The position numbers and the translations under genes were made by a program. The notes under the pieces were generated by a model. It was not told the DNA's origin. It did not search any database and was given only the letters and a program-made list of their open reading frames with translations. A DNA stretch of 64,000 nucleotides, taken from positions 1 through 64,000 of the forward strand of contig CAZACQ010000002.1 of assembly GCA_964483725.1 (NCBI GenBank), written 5' to 3'. Shown piece after piece: positions 46,607 through 57,054 of the stretch; the first letter of the stretch is position 1, and the number at the start of each line of letters is the position of its first letter. The stretch is from CAZACQ01 sp964483725 (GTDB taxonomy: Bacteria; Patescibacteriota; Gracilibacteria; Absconditabacterales; Absconditicoccaceae).

Positions 46607-47407
46607 ATGGAAGAAAATAAAAATAATAAAGCAGAATTGTTACTGAGTACTGATACAATTTCCTGATATTGATTGGACTTAATATTTCAAACTGCACAAA
46701 ATGTAAACTTTGATTGACTTGATTTAGCTATGTGGAAAAGCTTTGATTCATGGAGCATATCATATGTTAAAAAGCTTACTGAAAAATATGATATTCCAGT
46801 TAAAATTATACAATTATCTGAGAATGTTAACTGAAAAGAAATGAATCAAGCTGTTGATATGGCAAGAGAGCTTTGAGTAAATACAATTACTATTAATGCT
46901 CCTAAAATAACAAATTATAAGTCTTATAAATTTTTAACTAATAATCTATGAGCATATAAAAGACATAATCCAAATATTAAATTTTCTATAATAAATCCTC
47001 CCAAAAGCAGCATATCTATACTTCCTGTTTATAAATATCGTTTTACAAATGTTATTGAAATTTTTAAAAAATATAAATTTTATCTAGGTTTGGATATTGC
47101 TAATTTAGATGAAACATCTTTGGAAACTAATTTTCTTAGAAAAATTTCTTGATTTATACCATATTTATCTGCTGTTTACTTATCAGATAAAACTAAGACA
47201 GGTATAGGTCATGTACCACTTTGAGAATGATCTTTGAAATTAGAATCTGTTCTTAAAAAGTTTAAACAAAATGAATATTATTGATACTTTAGTATAAAAT
47301 TAAATATTGATAAAAAAGATTTATCAGATATTGAAAAAGTAGAGCAGATACTAAAAAAATGTAGACTTTTTTATAAAGAAAAATTTGCTGACTTAGTAAT
47401 TAATTAA
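46607..47407 (+). CDS. Xylose-isomerase-like TIM-barrel protein
   Basis: A 266-residue protein with the strand-helix rhythm of a TIM barrel and wording like the AP-endonuclease-2/xylose-isomerase superfamily: FDGLDLAMWKSFDSWS, MARELGVNTITINAP, LGLDIANLDETSLE, and GHVPLGEGSLKLESVL. The last phrase matches the conserved G-H-x-PxGEG element of this superfamily. Members include sugar isomerases, endonuclease IV and hydroxypyruvate isomerase. The usual metal ligands are only partly recognisable, so activity is uncertain. It lies 21 bp before uppS and leads the uppS-dnaN-pilin group. Confidence 0.72.
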
Positions 47408-47427
47408 TTTATTAATAATTTTTTTTG

Positions 47428-48147
47428 ATGCATTATCCAAAGCATATTTGATTTATTCCTGATTGAAACAGAACTTGGGCTAAAAAAAAATGAGTCCCAA
47501 GTTTTTTGTGACACTTAGAAGGTTTTAATACATTAGTTTCTGCTGCAAAATACTTATTTACACATACTGATCTTAAAGTTTTTAGTGCTTGGTGATTAAG
47601 TACTGAGAATAAAAATTCTAGATCTAATGAAGAATTAGAATATCTTTATAATTTGTATGAAAAAATTCCTAGTGAATTAGAATCTTTTATGATTGAACAC
47701 AAAATTAATTTTAAACGAGTGGGAACTAAAGAATGACTTCCACAAAAATTAGTAAATTTCTTGGAGTCAAAAGAGAAAGACCTTTGTTTTGATTCAGATA
47801 AATATATTGTATTAGCTGTTAATTATTGAGGTAGAGACGAAATTTGTAGATGAGTGTCAAATCTTTTAAAAGACAATTCAAATCTTACTTGTTGAGAACT
47901 TTTGTCAAATTTTGATAAAAATTATTTTGAAAAATATCTTGATTTTTTTTGATTGCCCAATATAGATTTAGTTATAAGAACTAAATGAGAATCTGCTAAA
48001 AGATTGTCTTGATTTATGCTTTGGTGGGTTTGATATGCAGAACTTTATTTTACTGAAAAGCTTTGTCCAGAGTTTGATCATAATGAAATAGATAAAGCTT
48101 TAGAATGGTTTAATAATATATATCATGAACGTAATTTTGGTAAATAA
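47428..48147 (+). CDS. uppS: Isoprenyl (undecaprenyl) diphosphate synthase
   Basis: A 239-residue cis-prenyltransferase that makes the C55 lipid carrier for peptidoglycan and other wall polymers. Conserved segments: HIGFIPDGNRTWAKKKG with catalytic Asp12, AWGLSTENKNSRSNEE, VNYGGRDEI, DLVIRTKGESAKRLSGFM and LWWVGYAELYF. In most homologues the last parts read RTSGExRLSNFLLWQxAYAE; here KGES and GFMLWWVG are mild departures. Glycines including the one of PDGNR are TGA. It lies 20 bp after the TIM-barrel gene and 24 bp before dnaN, so it may share a transcript with the replication clamp gene. Confidence 0.93.
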
Positions 48148-48171
48148 TTTTAAAAATTAAATTAATAAAAT

Positions 48172-49314
48172 ATGAACTTCAATATTAAAAGAGAAAAAAT
48201 TAATGAAGTTGTTGATTTGTGTCTAAGGTTTGTATCAAAGAGTTCAACATTGCCAATTTTAGAAAATATATATATAAAATCTGATTCAGAATGAATTACA
48301 TTTAGAGCTACTGATATGGAGAAATATATAAACTTTTCTTTATCACTAGAATCAGAATCTGAATGATCTATTACTGTGAATTGAAAAATACTTTCAGATA
48401 TAATTAGAAATTTAGAGTCTGATACTATTAATATATCTAAAGATGATTCTAATGATACTTTGTATATTAGCTCTGATAATGATAAGTTTGAAATCAAATG
48501 AATACCATCTAGTGAGTATGTAGCAGTTCCTGAAATTGACTCAAGTGATTCTGTTTGATTAAATGCATCTGACTTTCAAACTTGAGTATCTAAAGTTGAT
48601 TATGCTATTACTGAAAGAAACTTCTCTCCTGTTTTAACATGACTTCTCATTAGAGCAAATGGTTCATGATCAGAGAATACAATTTCTTTTGTTTGAACAG
48701 ATTCTTTTAGATTAGCTGAATATAAAGTTTATTCTACTTCTGAATTAAGTTCATTTGATATTATTGTTCCTAAAGTTAATATATCTGAAATTAAAAAAGT
48801 AACAGATTATTTTATATCAAAGTGATGAGAAGACTTTGATTTATCTTTTTCAGATAACTTAGTTTCTTTCGATTTCAAAACTGATGATTTTCATATTTAT
48901 ATTACTTCAGTTCTAATTCAATGAAATTTCCCAGATTATAATAACGAAAATATTATGCCTACTAATTTTAATACAAATTTTGAAATTGATAAAATATCTT
49001 TAGAAAAAGCAATTAAAAAAATATCTGTTTTTACTAAAGATATAAATAATTTTATTGATATTGAAATAAATGATTGAAACATTAATATTGATTCAGGTCA
49101 GACTGATAAATGACAAGCTAAAACAACTATATCTACATTTATAGAGTGAGAAGACATTGAATTCTGAATTAATTGAAAATATATATTGGATTTTATAAAA
49201 GAAATCGATTCTGATACTATTAATATAAATATAGTTGATAATCAAAAACCTGTAGTATTTAAGGATCCAAATGATGATAACATTACTTATATTATAAGGC
49301 CTTTGGTAAAATAG
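48172..49314 (+). CDS. dnaN: DNA polymerase III sliding clamp (beta subunit)
   Basis: A 380-residue beta clamp that encircles DNA and holds replicative polymerase. It shows the three repeated clamp domains. Diagnostic phrases are STLPILENIYIKSD in domain 1, ITERNFSPVLTGLLIRA and VGTDSFRLAEYKV in domain 2, and the C-terminal ITYIIRPLVK (family xYxxMPMRL-type end). Length is the usual 365-385. No dnaA lies beside it, unlike the common oriC arrangement, so an origin at this spot is not supported. The stop is TAG. Confidence 0.95.
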
Positions 49315-49340
49315 TTTCTATTAGCTAATTAAATAAAAAA

Positions 49341-49958
49341 ATGAAACTTAAAGCATGATTTACTATATTCGAATTAATGATTGTTGTAATTTTAATTTCA
49401 ATACTATTTTTCTCTTTAGAAAATTTCTTTAGATTTGAAGGTAGAGAAAAGATTTTGGCTGAATGATGTGTTAATCATATAAATTGAGAAGTATCTAATT
49501 TTTTTTCATGAGTCTCATCTTGAAAAGGTATATATACTTGAGCTGATTCTAATATGGTATATCCTGATACTTATCATATGTCTTTTTCATGAGATAATAA
49601 TCTAATTGAATTTTGATATTTTGATGAAGATTGATTAAATATATATAATGAACTTTATTTTACTTGAACAGATATGTTGGATAATAATTGTTATAGTGAT
49701 TCATATCATGTTTGACTTTCTTGAGATTTAAGCTTATCTTTAAATAGAATGTTTAGATGATGAATGAATGAACCTTCCTTTACAATTGATTGAGATTTTA
49801 GAAATTTTACATGAGTTACTGAACTTTATCTTATGAAATGAAATCAGTACATTACATTATGAGAATTAAACTTCGATAGAAGAGTTAATAAATATTATTT
49901 CAATAGATGTTTATACTGGGATGATGATTTAAATGAGTGCAAAAATTGGTCTCAATAG
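49341..49958 (+). CDS. Type IV pilin-like protein
   Basis: A 205-residue protein with a class III (prepilin) signal: MKLKAG then FTIFELMIVVILISILF. Cleavage would follow Gly6, leaving N-methylatable Phe and the conserved Glu at position 5 of the mature pilin. The decisive glycine is a TGA codon. The C-terminal globular part contains several cysteines (CVNHING, NNCYSDSY, NRCLYWDDDLNECKNW) that could form disulfides. It could be a major pilin, minor pilin or competence pseudopilin. Pilus assembly genes are not adjacent; a PilN-like gene lies at the window's right end. A terminator follows 72 bp after the stop. Confidence 0.88.
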
Positions 49959-50030
49959 GTTTGATTACTTTTAGTTATCACTATAATTTAAATATAAATT
50001 GACTTTAGTTTTCCTTTGATTATACAAGTA

Positions 50031-50054
50031 GTTAGATATTTATCTAACTTTTTT
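50031..50054 (+). terminator. Intrinsic terminator
   Basis: Perfect 8-bp stem GTTAGATA/TATCTAAC with a two-base loop followed by a six-T run, between the pilin-like gene and ftsA. Confidence 0.8.
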
Positions 50055-50075
50055 ATTTATATGAAATCATAATTA

Positions 50076-51257
50076 ATGCAAGATATTAGCTTTATGTTAG
50101 ATCTTTGAAATTGATATCTTAAAGGTATCATGACAGCAAAAGAAGATTGAAAAAACATACTTTTGTGAAAAGAAATGATTAGAACCAAATGAATGAGGAA
50201 ATGAAGAATTCTTGATATGGATGATTTTACATATTCAATTAGAAGTTTATTAGATTCATTTGAAAAAAAACTTTGATGAGACTATTTTGATGATGTTACT
50301 ATTTGAGTTTCTCATCCAGAAATGCTAGTTAAAAGAGTAACTGAACAAAAGAGAATAGTTTGAGACAAAATTTTACAAGAAGATGTTGATCATCTTTCTA
50401 ATTTAATTTATGATACAGCTTGAGTTCAAAATTATGAAACAATAAAAATCATTCCTGTAAATTGGATAATTGATGATGATATTAAGCTTAAAGATCCAAC
50501 TTGAATGGAATGAAAAAAACTAGAAATTGTTGCTGATGTATTTATGATACCTAAAAACTTTTATAACACACTAATTGAAGCATTTGATAAATTAGAGTTA
50601 GATGTTAATGATATAGTACCAAATATATTATGATCATCTGAAGTTGCACTTGATTTTGATTCAAAGGATCTATGAACTTTATTAATTGATATATGATCTA
50701 ATCAAACTAGTTTTTCTATATATGAAGAAGGTTATCCATTATTATATTGAGTTGTACCTATTTGATGAGAAGAAGTTACAAAAGATATTTCAATTTGAAT
50801 GCAATTAGATATAAAAGAGGCAGAGAAATTGAAAAAAGAAAGATGATATATTTATACAGACGATGAAACTATTCAAGAAGATGATAATATTGATATTTCT
50901 TTTTTGTCAGATATAATTGCAGCTAGATATGAGGAAATTTTTGATCATATAAATAAACATTTAATAGAATTATGAAAAGATTCTAGATTGCCTTGATGAG
51001 TTATACTGGTATGATGATGAGCTAAGATGGCTAATTTAGATAAATTATCAAAATTACAATTTAAATTAGCAACTTGATATTGAAAAGATAATTTAATGAA
51101 ATTATGAGAATTATCATCAAACCTTCAGTATGTTAATGTTATTTGAGTAAACTATTGGTTTTGAAAATATGGCTGAATAATATGATGATGATTTAGTATA
51201 TGAATATCATTTTCATGGTTAAAAAAACTTTGAAAGTATATTAAAGATATGTTTTAG
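50076..51257 (+). CDS. ftsA: Cell division protein FtsA
   Basis: A 393-residue actin-like protein that tethers FtsZ to the membrane. Visible parts: LDLGNGYLKGIM (phosphate-1), VIPVNWIIDD in the 1C domain, LLIDIGSNQTSFSIYEEGYPL (phosphate-2), PIGGEEVTKDI, and the adenosine motif GGVILVGGGAKMANL. The C-terminus ends in an amphipathic basic helix (SWLKKLGKYIKDMF), the expected membrane-targeting sequence. Nearly all catalytic-site glycines are TGA. ATG at 50076 gives the standard start; an upstream ATG at 50061 is closed after two codons by TAA. ftsZ follows 47 bp later. Confidence 0.94.
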
Positions 51258-51304
51258 TTTAGCTTGATATATTTACTATTTATTTATTAAATTACATAAT
51301 TACT

Positions 51305-52477
51305 ATGAACTTACAAGAATTTACTCCTGATTTTGTACCTTGAGCAAGAATTAAAGTTATATGAGTTGGTTGATGATGAGCTAATACTGTTAATAGAATG
51401 ATAGAAGAATGAATGGAATGAGTTGAATTTATTACTGTTAATACAGATGCACAAGCATTAGCTAATTCTATGGCTGATAAAAAAATTAATATTTGACTTA
51501 ATATTACAAAAGGTTTGTGAGCATGAGCAAATCCAGAAGTTGGTAGAAAAGCTGCTGAAGAAACAATTGAAGAAATCAAAAAATTACTTCAAGATACTGA
51601 TATGGTATTTATTACAGCTTGAATGGGTTGATGAACATGAACCTGATGAGCACCAGTAATTGCTCAAGCTGCTAAGGAAATGTGAATACTTACAGTTTGA
51701 GTTGTTACAAAGCCTTTTGGTTTTGAATGAAAGAGAAGATTTGATAATGCTTCTGATTGATTATCAAAAATAAAAGATGCTGTAGATACTTTGATTATTA
51801 TTCCAAATGATAAGATATTTAATATAATTGATAAGAAAACTACATTCAAACAAGCTTTTTCTATGGTTGATAAAATATTATTGTTATGAGTACAATGAAT
51901 TGCAGATTTGATCATAAAACCATGAGATATTAATATAGACTTTGCTGACATTAGAGTTATTATGGAATGATCTTGAACATCATTATTGTGAATATGATAT
52001 GGTGATTGAGAAAATAGAGCAGTAGATGCTGCAAGAAGAGCTATAGATAATCCATTATTAGAAGCAAACTTAGAGTGAGCAGAAAATATTATATTTGCTG
52101 TAACATGATGAGATGATTTGACTCCTGTAGAAGTACAAGAAGCTTCAAGAGTAGTTGAAGAGATAGCTAACCCTGATGCTAATATAATTTGGTGAATGAC
52201 TCTTGATGAAAGTTTTGAATGAGAAGTAAAAGTTACTATTGTTGCTACTTGATTTCCAGAAACTACACAAGATAGTATGATTAGATGACCTAGATGAGCA
52301 GATGTTGGTGTAAGAAGAACTAAATGACAAGATTTTGTTTCTAAAGCAATTTGATGAAGTTCTAATGAGTCTTCTTCATCTCAAACAAGTAATACTAGTG
52401 CACAATCATCAACTAATTCTTCTGATGATAGTGATTATGAGACACCAGCTTTTTTGAGGAAAAAATTAGGTAAATAA
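51305..52477 (+). CDS. ftsZ: Cell division GTPase FtsZ
   Basis: A 390-residue tubulin-like GTPase that forms the division ring. It has IKVIGVGGGGANTVNRM at the N-terminus, the tubulin signature GGGTGTGGAP near residue 107 and the T7-type GDINIDFADIRVIM. The C-terminal conserved peptide ETPAFLRKKLGK, which binds FtsA, follows a Ser/Thr-rich linker. In the signature loop nearly every glycine is TGA (for example TGA TGA ACA TGA ACC TGA TGA at 51629-51649), the most striking evidence for TGA = Gly in the window. It sits directly after ftsA. No ftsQ, mur or mra genes of a full dcw cluster are adjacent. Confidence 0.97.
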
Positions 52478-52505
52478 AACTTTATATAATTTAAGTAATA
52501 TTTTT

Positions 52506-52958
52506 ATGCATTTAAAAATTACTAGTATTGATAATATAATATTTGACTGAGAAGTTGAAAATGTAAATATTCCAACTGAAGATTGATATATTTGAATTTT
52601 TCCAAATCATATGCCTATAACTAGTGTTGTAAAAGCATGACTTGTTAAAATTCTACCAGTAGAGAAAAAGGAGTCTATGCTTGAAAAATGAAGTTTTGTA
52701 TTTGATGATGATAAACTTGCAATATCAGTTGGTAAAGGTTTGTTGTTTTCTGATTGAAATGAGATTGTTATGACAGTTTCATCTGCAAGTTCTTTGTCTG
52801 AAAATACAGAAGAAGAATTGAGTAAAATGAAAGAACAGCTTCAAAAAGACATTCAACAACTTAAAGAAAAAGGTGGTTCTATTGAAGATATTGAAAAATC
52901 ACTTATGGAATATGAAAAGATTTCTGCTGATATTAAGCTAAAAAAGATATCAGGATAG
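52506..52958 (+). CDS. atpC: F1 ATP synthase epsilon-subunit-like protein
   Basis: A 150-residue protein with the F1-epsilon layout: an N-terminal beta-sandwich (LKITSIDNIIFDGEVENVNI, then EDGYIGIFPNHMPI, the classic GxxGxxxxHxP region) and a C-terminal helical hairpin (about residues 103-148) of charged residues. In F1FO ATPase this subunit couples the gamma stalk and regulates ATP hydrolysis. No other ATP synthase gene is in this window. The match to the HxP/GDGxxGI motif is good, but the site beside ftsZ is unusual, so either the operon is dispersed or the protein has another job. Confidence 0.82.
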
Positions 52959-52975
52959 TAAATTTTTATAACTAG

Positions 52976-53009
52976 AAAAAAGTAAGAATAGAATATTCTT
53001 ACTTTTTTT
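52976..53009. terminator. Bidirectional intrinsic terminator
   Basis: GTAAGAATA/TATTCTTAC stem with a three-base loop, flanked by an A-run on the left and a T-run on the right, between the convergent atpC-like and lemA genes. The last codons and stop of lemA lie inside it. Confidence 0.92.
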
Positions 53010-53541
53010 CATTATATAATTTTACATTAAAGTAATTATAATTAGGTATGTTCATAAATCTTGCAATAAAATTATAAGGTATTGTTTGTTTAGTAGTATT
53101 TAGAATTTTTAAGTTTGAATTATATATTTCTCTTGCAGCTGCTAAATTTTCTTCGGTTCTGCTGATTTCTTTTTGAAGTTTTAAAAAATTTTCATTTGAT
53201 TTTAAGTCAGGATAATCTTCAGCTCTAGCAAATATTTCTTTTAAATCACTTCATATAACTTCTTCACTTTTTTGTCTTTCCTTTCATATATCTTTTTTTT
53301 TATTTTTAACAAAACTTCTTGCTTCTGTGATTTCTTCTAATAATTCTTTTTCAAAATTTTTGTATGCTTTTACTAGTTCAACTAATTTGGGTATTAAGTC
53401 GGCTCTTTTTTGTAAATTTACATCTATCAGATAAAAGGCATTCTCAACATAATTTTTATATTTTATAATAGTATTGTATAAGAATACAATTATAATAATC
53501 AGTACTATTATAATAATAACAGTTATTTGTTCTATATACAT
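52999..53541 (-). CDS. lemA: LemA-family membrane protein
   Basis: A 180-residue LemA protein. It has one N-terminal transmembrane helix (ITVIIIIVLIIIIVFLYNTI), then a long helical bundle with the family phrases VNLQKRADLIPKLVELVKAY and ARAEDYPDLKSNENFLKLQ, and the typical IPYNFIARFMNI near the end. LemA proteins are common envelope proteins of unclear role. The gene is 3' of, and contiguous with, the DUF3137 gene (stop and start separated by no bases), a pairing seen in many bacteria. It ends the gyrA-murD-pheS-DUF3137-lemA minus-strand series. Confidence 0.93.
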
Positions 53542-54741
53542 TTAATTTACATGATAATCTATATATAAATATTTTGGTATATTAAATATTTCCCTTGAGA
53601 GAATATAAAATTCAACATATCATTTCAAACTTGAATTTAAAAATATATAATTTCATAAAGTAAAAAAATCTTTATTTAAATGAATTACTATATATATTTC
53701 ATTTCATTCAAAAAGAAAGTTGAATTTTTTTCTAGGAAACATTTCTGTTAAATTATTAATTGACCTTATTGTTCTACTATCAAGAATTTCTCTTGCAGAC
53801 TGTTGGTCTTGTGCTCTTATATTGTATTTTTTCGATAAATTTATATCTTCTAAATTTATATTTTTTCATTTTGAAAATCATAATAAATTTCGAATTTTAT
53901 CTTTAAATATAAGTAATACAAATACTGTCAGTATACTTCATGAAATTAGAATGACTCTCATATCAGTAGTACTTACAACTAAGTTATATAGAAAAAATCA
54001 TAAGAAAGTTAATATTATTATAGTACTAATTATTTCAGCTCGAGACATCTTATGAGTAATTTTTATCCAGTCAAAAACTTTATTTTCACTTCATTTAATA
54101 TTAATTTTTTGTACATATACATGATCAGCCTTTACCCGTTTTCTTTTTCAGTTTTTACCTTTTCTTTTTCTTTGAGTATATATTTCTATTCATGAAATTT
54201 TTGCTTTAGTCTTTTCATTTATTTCATATTCATATTCAAGTGAGTTTGAAAACTTTCTAACTCTATCATATGAAGATAATAATCAAGTTTTATTTTTAAC
54301 TTGGTCAACACTTTCATCAAAATATTTATCATTTAAACTAAATTTTGCTCATTTAAACATTTTCGATATAAATTCTGAAAAGATTTCCTCTTCTTTAGTG
54401 CTACCATTTTCTCATTTTATTAAACTTTTAATTCTACTAACAAACCATGTATTCTCTCTTAATTCAAATTTTGAATATAATAAAAATATAATAAAAAACA
54501 TAACTATGTTAAAAAGAATATTAAGTGCAAATATTAAATTTATTGCTAATACTATATTTATAAAAATAAAAACAAATATTAGAAAATATAATAAATATTT
54601 ATACCTGCTATATAGTTCTTTTTTTTCTCCTAAAATGGCTCTAAAATTTTCATTTTCATTAAAAAAATTATCTATTTCTTTCAGTTCATCTAAAGAAATT
54701 TTAGATTTAAAATCTTTTTGAAATTTTTTTATATCAATCAT
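53542..54741 (-). CDS. DUF3137 family membrane protein
   Basis: A 399-residue protein with two N-terminal transmembrane helices (about residues 46-95), a cytoplasmic region holding the DUF3137-like INIKGSENKVFDWIKITHK, a further pair of helices (about residues 240-280) and a C-terminal domain. The family is usually encoded beside lemA, as here. Function unknown. The C-terminal domain is similar to that of the gene at 18505, so two paralogues exist in this genome. It contains the only CGG codon I noticed in the window's coding regions (in KRKRVKADH). Confidence 0.82.
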
Positions 54742-54756
54742 AATGATAACTTTAAA

Positions 54757-55785
54757 TTAATTAAAGCTTTTGATAAATTTAATATCTCAGTTTGTCAGAA
54801 GTCTTATATCTTTAATTCAATATTTCACTGCTATTAGTCTACTAAGTCACATTCAAAAAGCAAATCCAGAGTATTTTTCACTGTCTATTCATCATTCTTT
54901 TAGTACATTTGGATGTATCATTCCTGCTCATAATATTTCTACCCATCAAGTTGATTTACATAATTTACATCACTGTCATTTACATAATGGACAAGATGCA
55001 TCTATTTCCATACCAGGTTCTACAAATGGAAAATAACTAGGTCTCATTCTTAATTCGATAGAATCATTCTCTAATATTTTAGCTAACAATTCTCTAAGAG
55101 TGTATTTAAATTCTGACATTGATATTCATTCTCAAACAACTATACCTTCATATTGCCAAAATACTGTATCATGTGATGCATCCATATTTTCATATCTATA
55201 AACCTTCCCTGGTATTACAGCTTTAACAGGAGCAGAATGTTTTTTAAGTATTTCATTTTGAATTGCTGATGTATGTGTTCTTAATACATAGTTATCTCAT
55301 GTTTCATCTTTGTTTTTTGCAAATATAGTATCGTGCATCTCAGTTGCTGGATGACTTGCTGGTATATTTACTGAATAAAAATTTTCATATTTACTAACTA
55401 AATCATTTCATCTTTCTATAATGAATCACATACCTCTAGATATTTCTTCAACTCTTCTTCTAGTTTTACTTATCAAGTTTAAGTATCATTTATCTATATT
55501 AAAACTTGGAGTATTTATATCTATAGTATCTTCTTTTAATTTATTATTAATTTCTTCTATTTTAATACTGTCTTGTTTTTTATTAAATTTATTTTGTATT
55601 TCTTCTTTAAGTGATGATAAAAATTGTCATCTTTCTTTTCTTTCTTCTTGTGAAAGCTGTCCAAGAGTTTTAAACTCTTGATTAATCTCAGATTTTTTTC
55701 ATAAGTATTTTGAATGAAATTCTTGTAATTCTTCACTATTATTTATTTTTGATAATTCATTTAAAATTTCATTTTTATCAATCAT
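54757..55785 (-). CDS. pheS: Phenylalanyl-tRNA synthetase alpha subunit
   Basis: A 342-residue catalytic alpha subunit of PheRS. After an N-terminal coiled coil come the class II motifs: TRRRVEEISRGMGF (motif 1), PGKVYRYENMDASHDTVFWQ (motif 2), and GFAFGMGLSRL (motif 3). A cysteine knot, CPLCKGQGCKLCKSTGW, is inserted before motif 3 and should bind zinc; it occurs in some PheS lineages. The GFAFGMGLSR glycines are TGA. The pheT beta-subunit gene is not adjacent, so it must lie elsewhere. It is between murD and the DUF3137 gene. Confidence 0.95.
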
Positions 55786-55838
55786 AATTTGATTTATTTA
55801 GTTATTAAAAATCTTTAACTTTATAAACAATTTGTTTC

Positions 55839-57050
55839 TTATTTCAAGTTTAGCTTACTTATTGCATCTAGAAAAACTTTTATTCTATCTTTATAGTCTT
55901 TAAACATTCAAAAGCTTGCAGATCATGGACTAAATAATATTATTCATATATTTTCTTTTTTAGCATTATTGAATGCTTTTGATACTGCATCTTCTAATGA
56001 ATATTCAATTTCATATTCTATATTTGAATTCTTAAAAATTTCAGATATTTTACTTGCTGTGTCTCAAATTAGGAATCATTTATTTACAATCCTATCAACT
56101 TCATCTTGAATTATTGAATAGTCAGCTCATTTATCTGATCATCATGCTATTAAAATTACCTTTTCATCAAATGATTTTAATGCAGAAAGTAATGCTCATG
56201 GAGTAGTAGATTTTCAATCATTATATATACTTATTCAATCAATACATTTCACTCTTTCTAAAGTATTTTCTAATCATTCCAATCTACTTACTGTTTTAGT
56301 TATGGAATCATTATTTATTCATATTTCTTCTGCTAATTTTACTGCTATGTTTATATTAAATTGGTTGTGCTGTCAAATTAGTTTACTGTCATATGATTTT
56401 ATACTATCTAAAACTATAAGTTTATTCAAATTATCTTTTATATCTATATTTTTTCAAATTATTGTTTTATTTTTAGTTAACTCTATAATTTTCTTTTTGC
56501 TTTTAAAATAATCATCGTAATCAAAGTGTCGATCTAAATGATCAGCTTCAATATTTGTCCATATACTATAATCAAATCTAAAATCATTTGTATTATACAG
56601 CATAAATGATGATGTTTCAATTACTATATTTATAATTTCAGATGTATTGTTTTCAGTTATAATATCATATACTAATTTGGAAATAGCCGGTGAAAAATTT
56701 CATCAAATAAATGTATTTGAGTAGTTATCTTTTAAAATATTATAAAGAATCCATGATGTAGTTGATTTTCATTTACTTCATGTTATTCAAAAAAACCTAA
56801 AATTATCTAACAAAGAATTTTCATTTAGAATTTTGTGTACTATGTCTAATTCACTTACTATTTTTTCTGAATAATCTTCATATATTTTATGTGAAGGTTT
56901 GATTCATGGGCTTACTATAACATATTTTGCTTTATCTAATGCTTCTACATCAAAATCGTTATCATCCATAAGTTGATTTTTGTTTCAATTATAGTCTAAT
57001 AGTTTTTTAATTCATTTTCAAACTTCTCATTTTCAATATATTATATACAT
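55839..57050 (-). CDS. murD: UDP-N-acetylmuramoylalanine--D-glutamate ligase
   Basis: A 403-residue Mur ligase that adds D-glutamate to the peptidoglycan precursor in the cytoplasm. The ATP P-loop GITGSKGKSTTSW is at about residues 88-100. The Mg2+/substrate region is IEADHLDRH, followed by YNDGKSTTPGA and the MurD-specific LFSPGSASFGMFKDY ending. The short N-terminal UDP-binding domain (YIIYGKGEVGKGI) fits MurD rather than MurC, E or F. The arginine of DHLDRH is a CGA codon, which shows CGA keeps its normal meaning. It is 4 bp downstream of gyrA on the minus strand. Confidence 0.93.
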
Positions 57051-57054
57051 TTTA

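Noticed and set aside
48000..49400. Replication origin next to dnaN
   Set aside because: No dnaA, no DnaA-box cluster, and the flanking genes are tightly packed; dnaN alone does not mark oriC.
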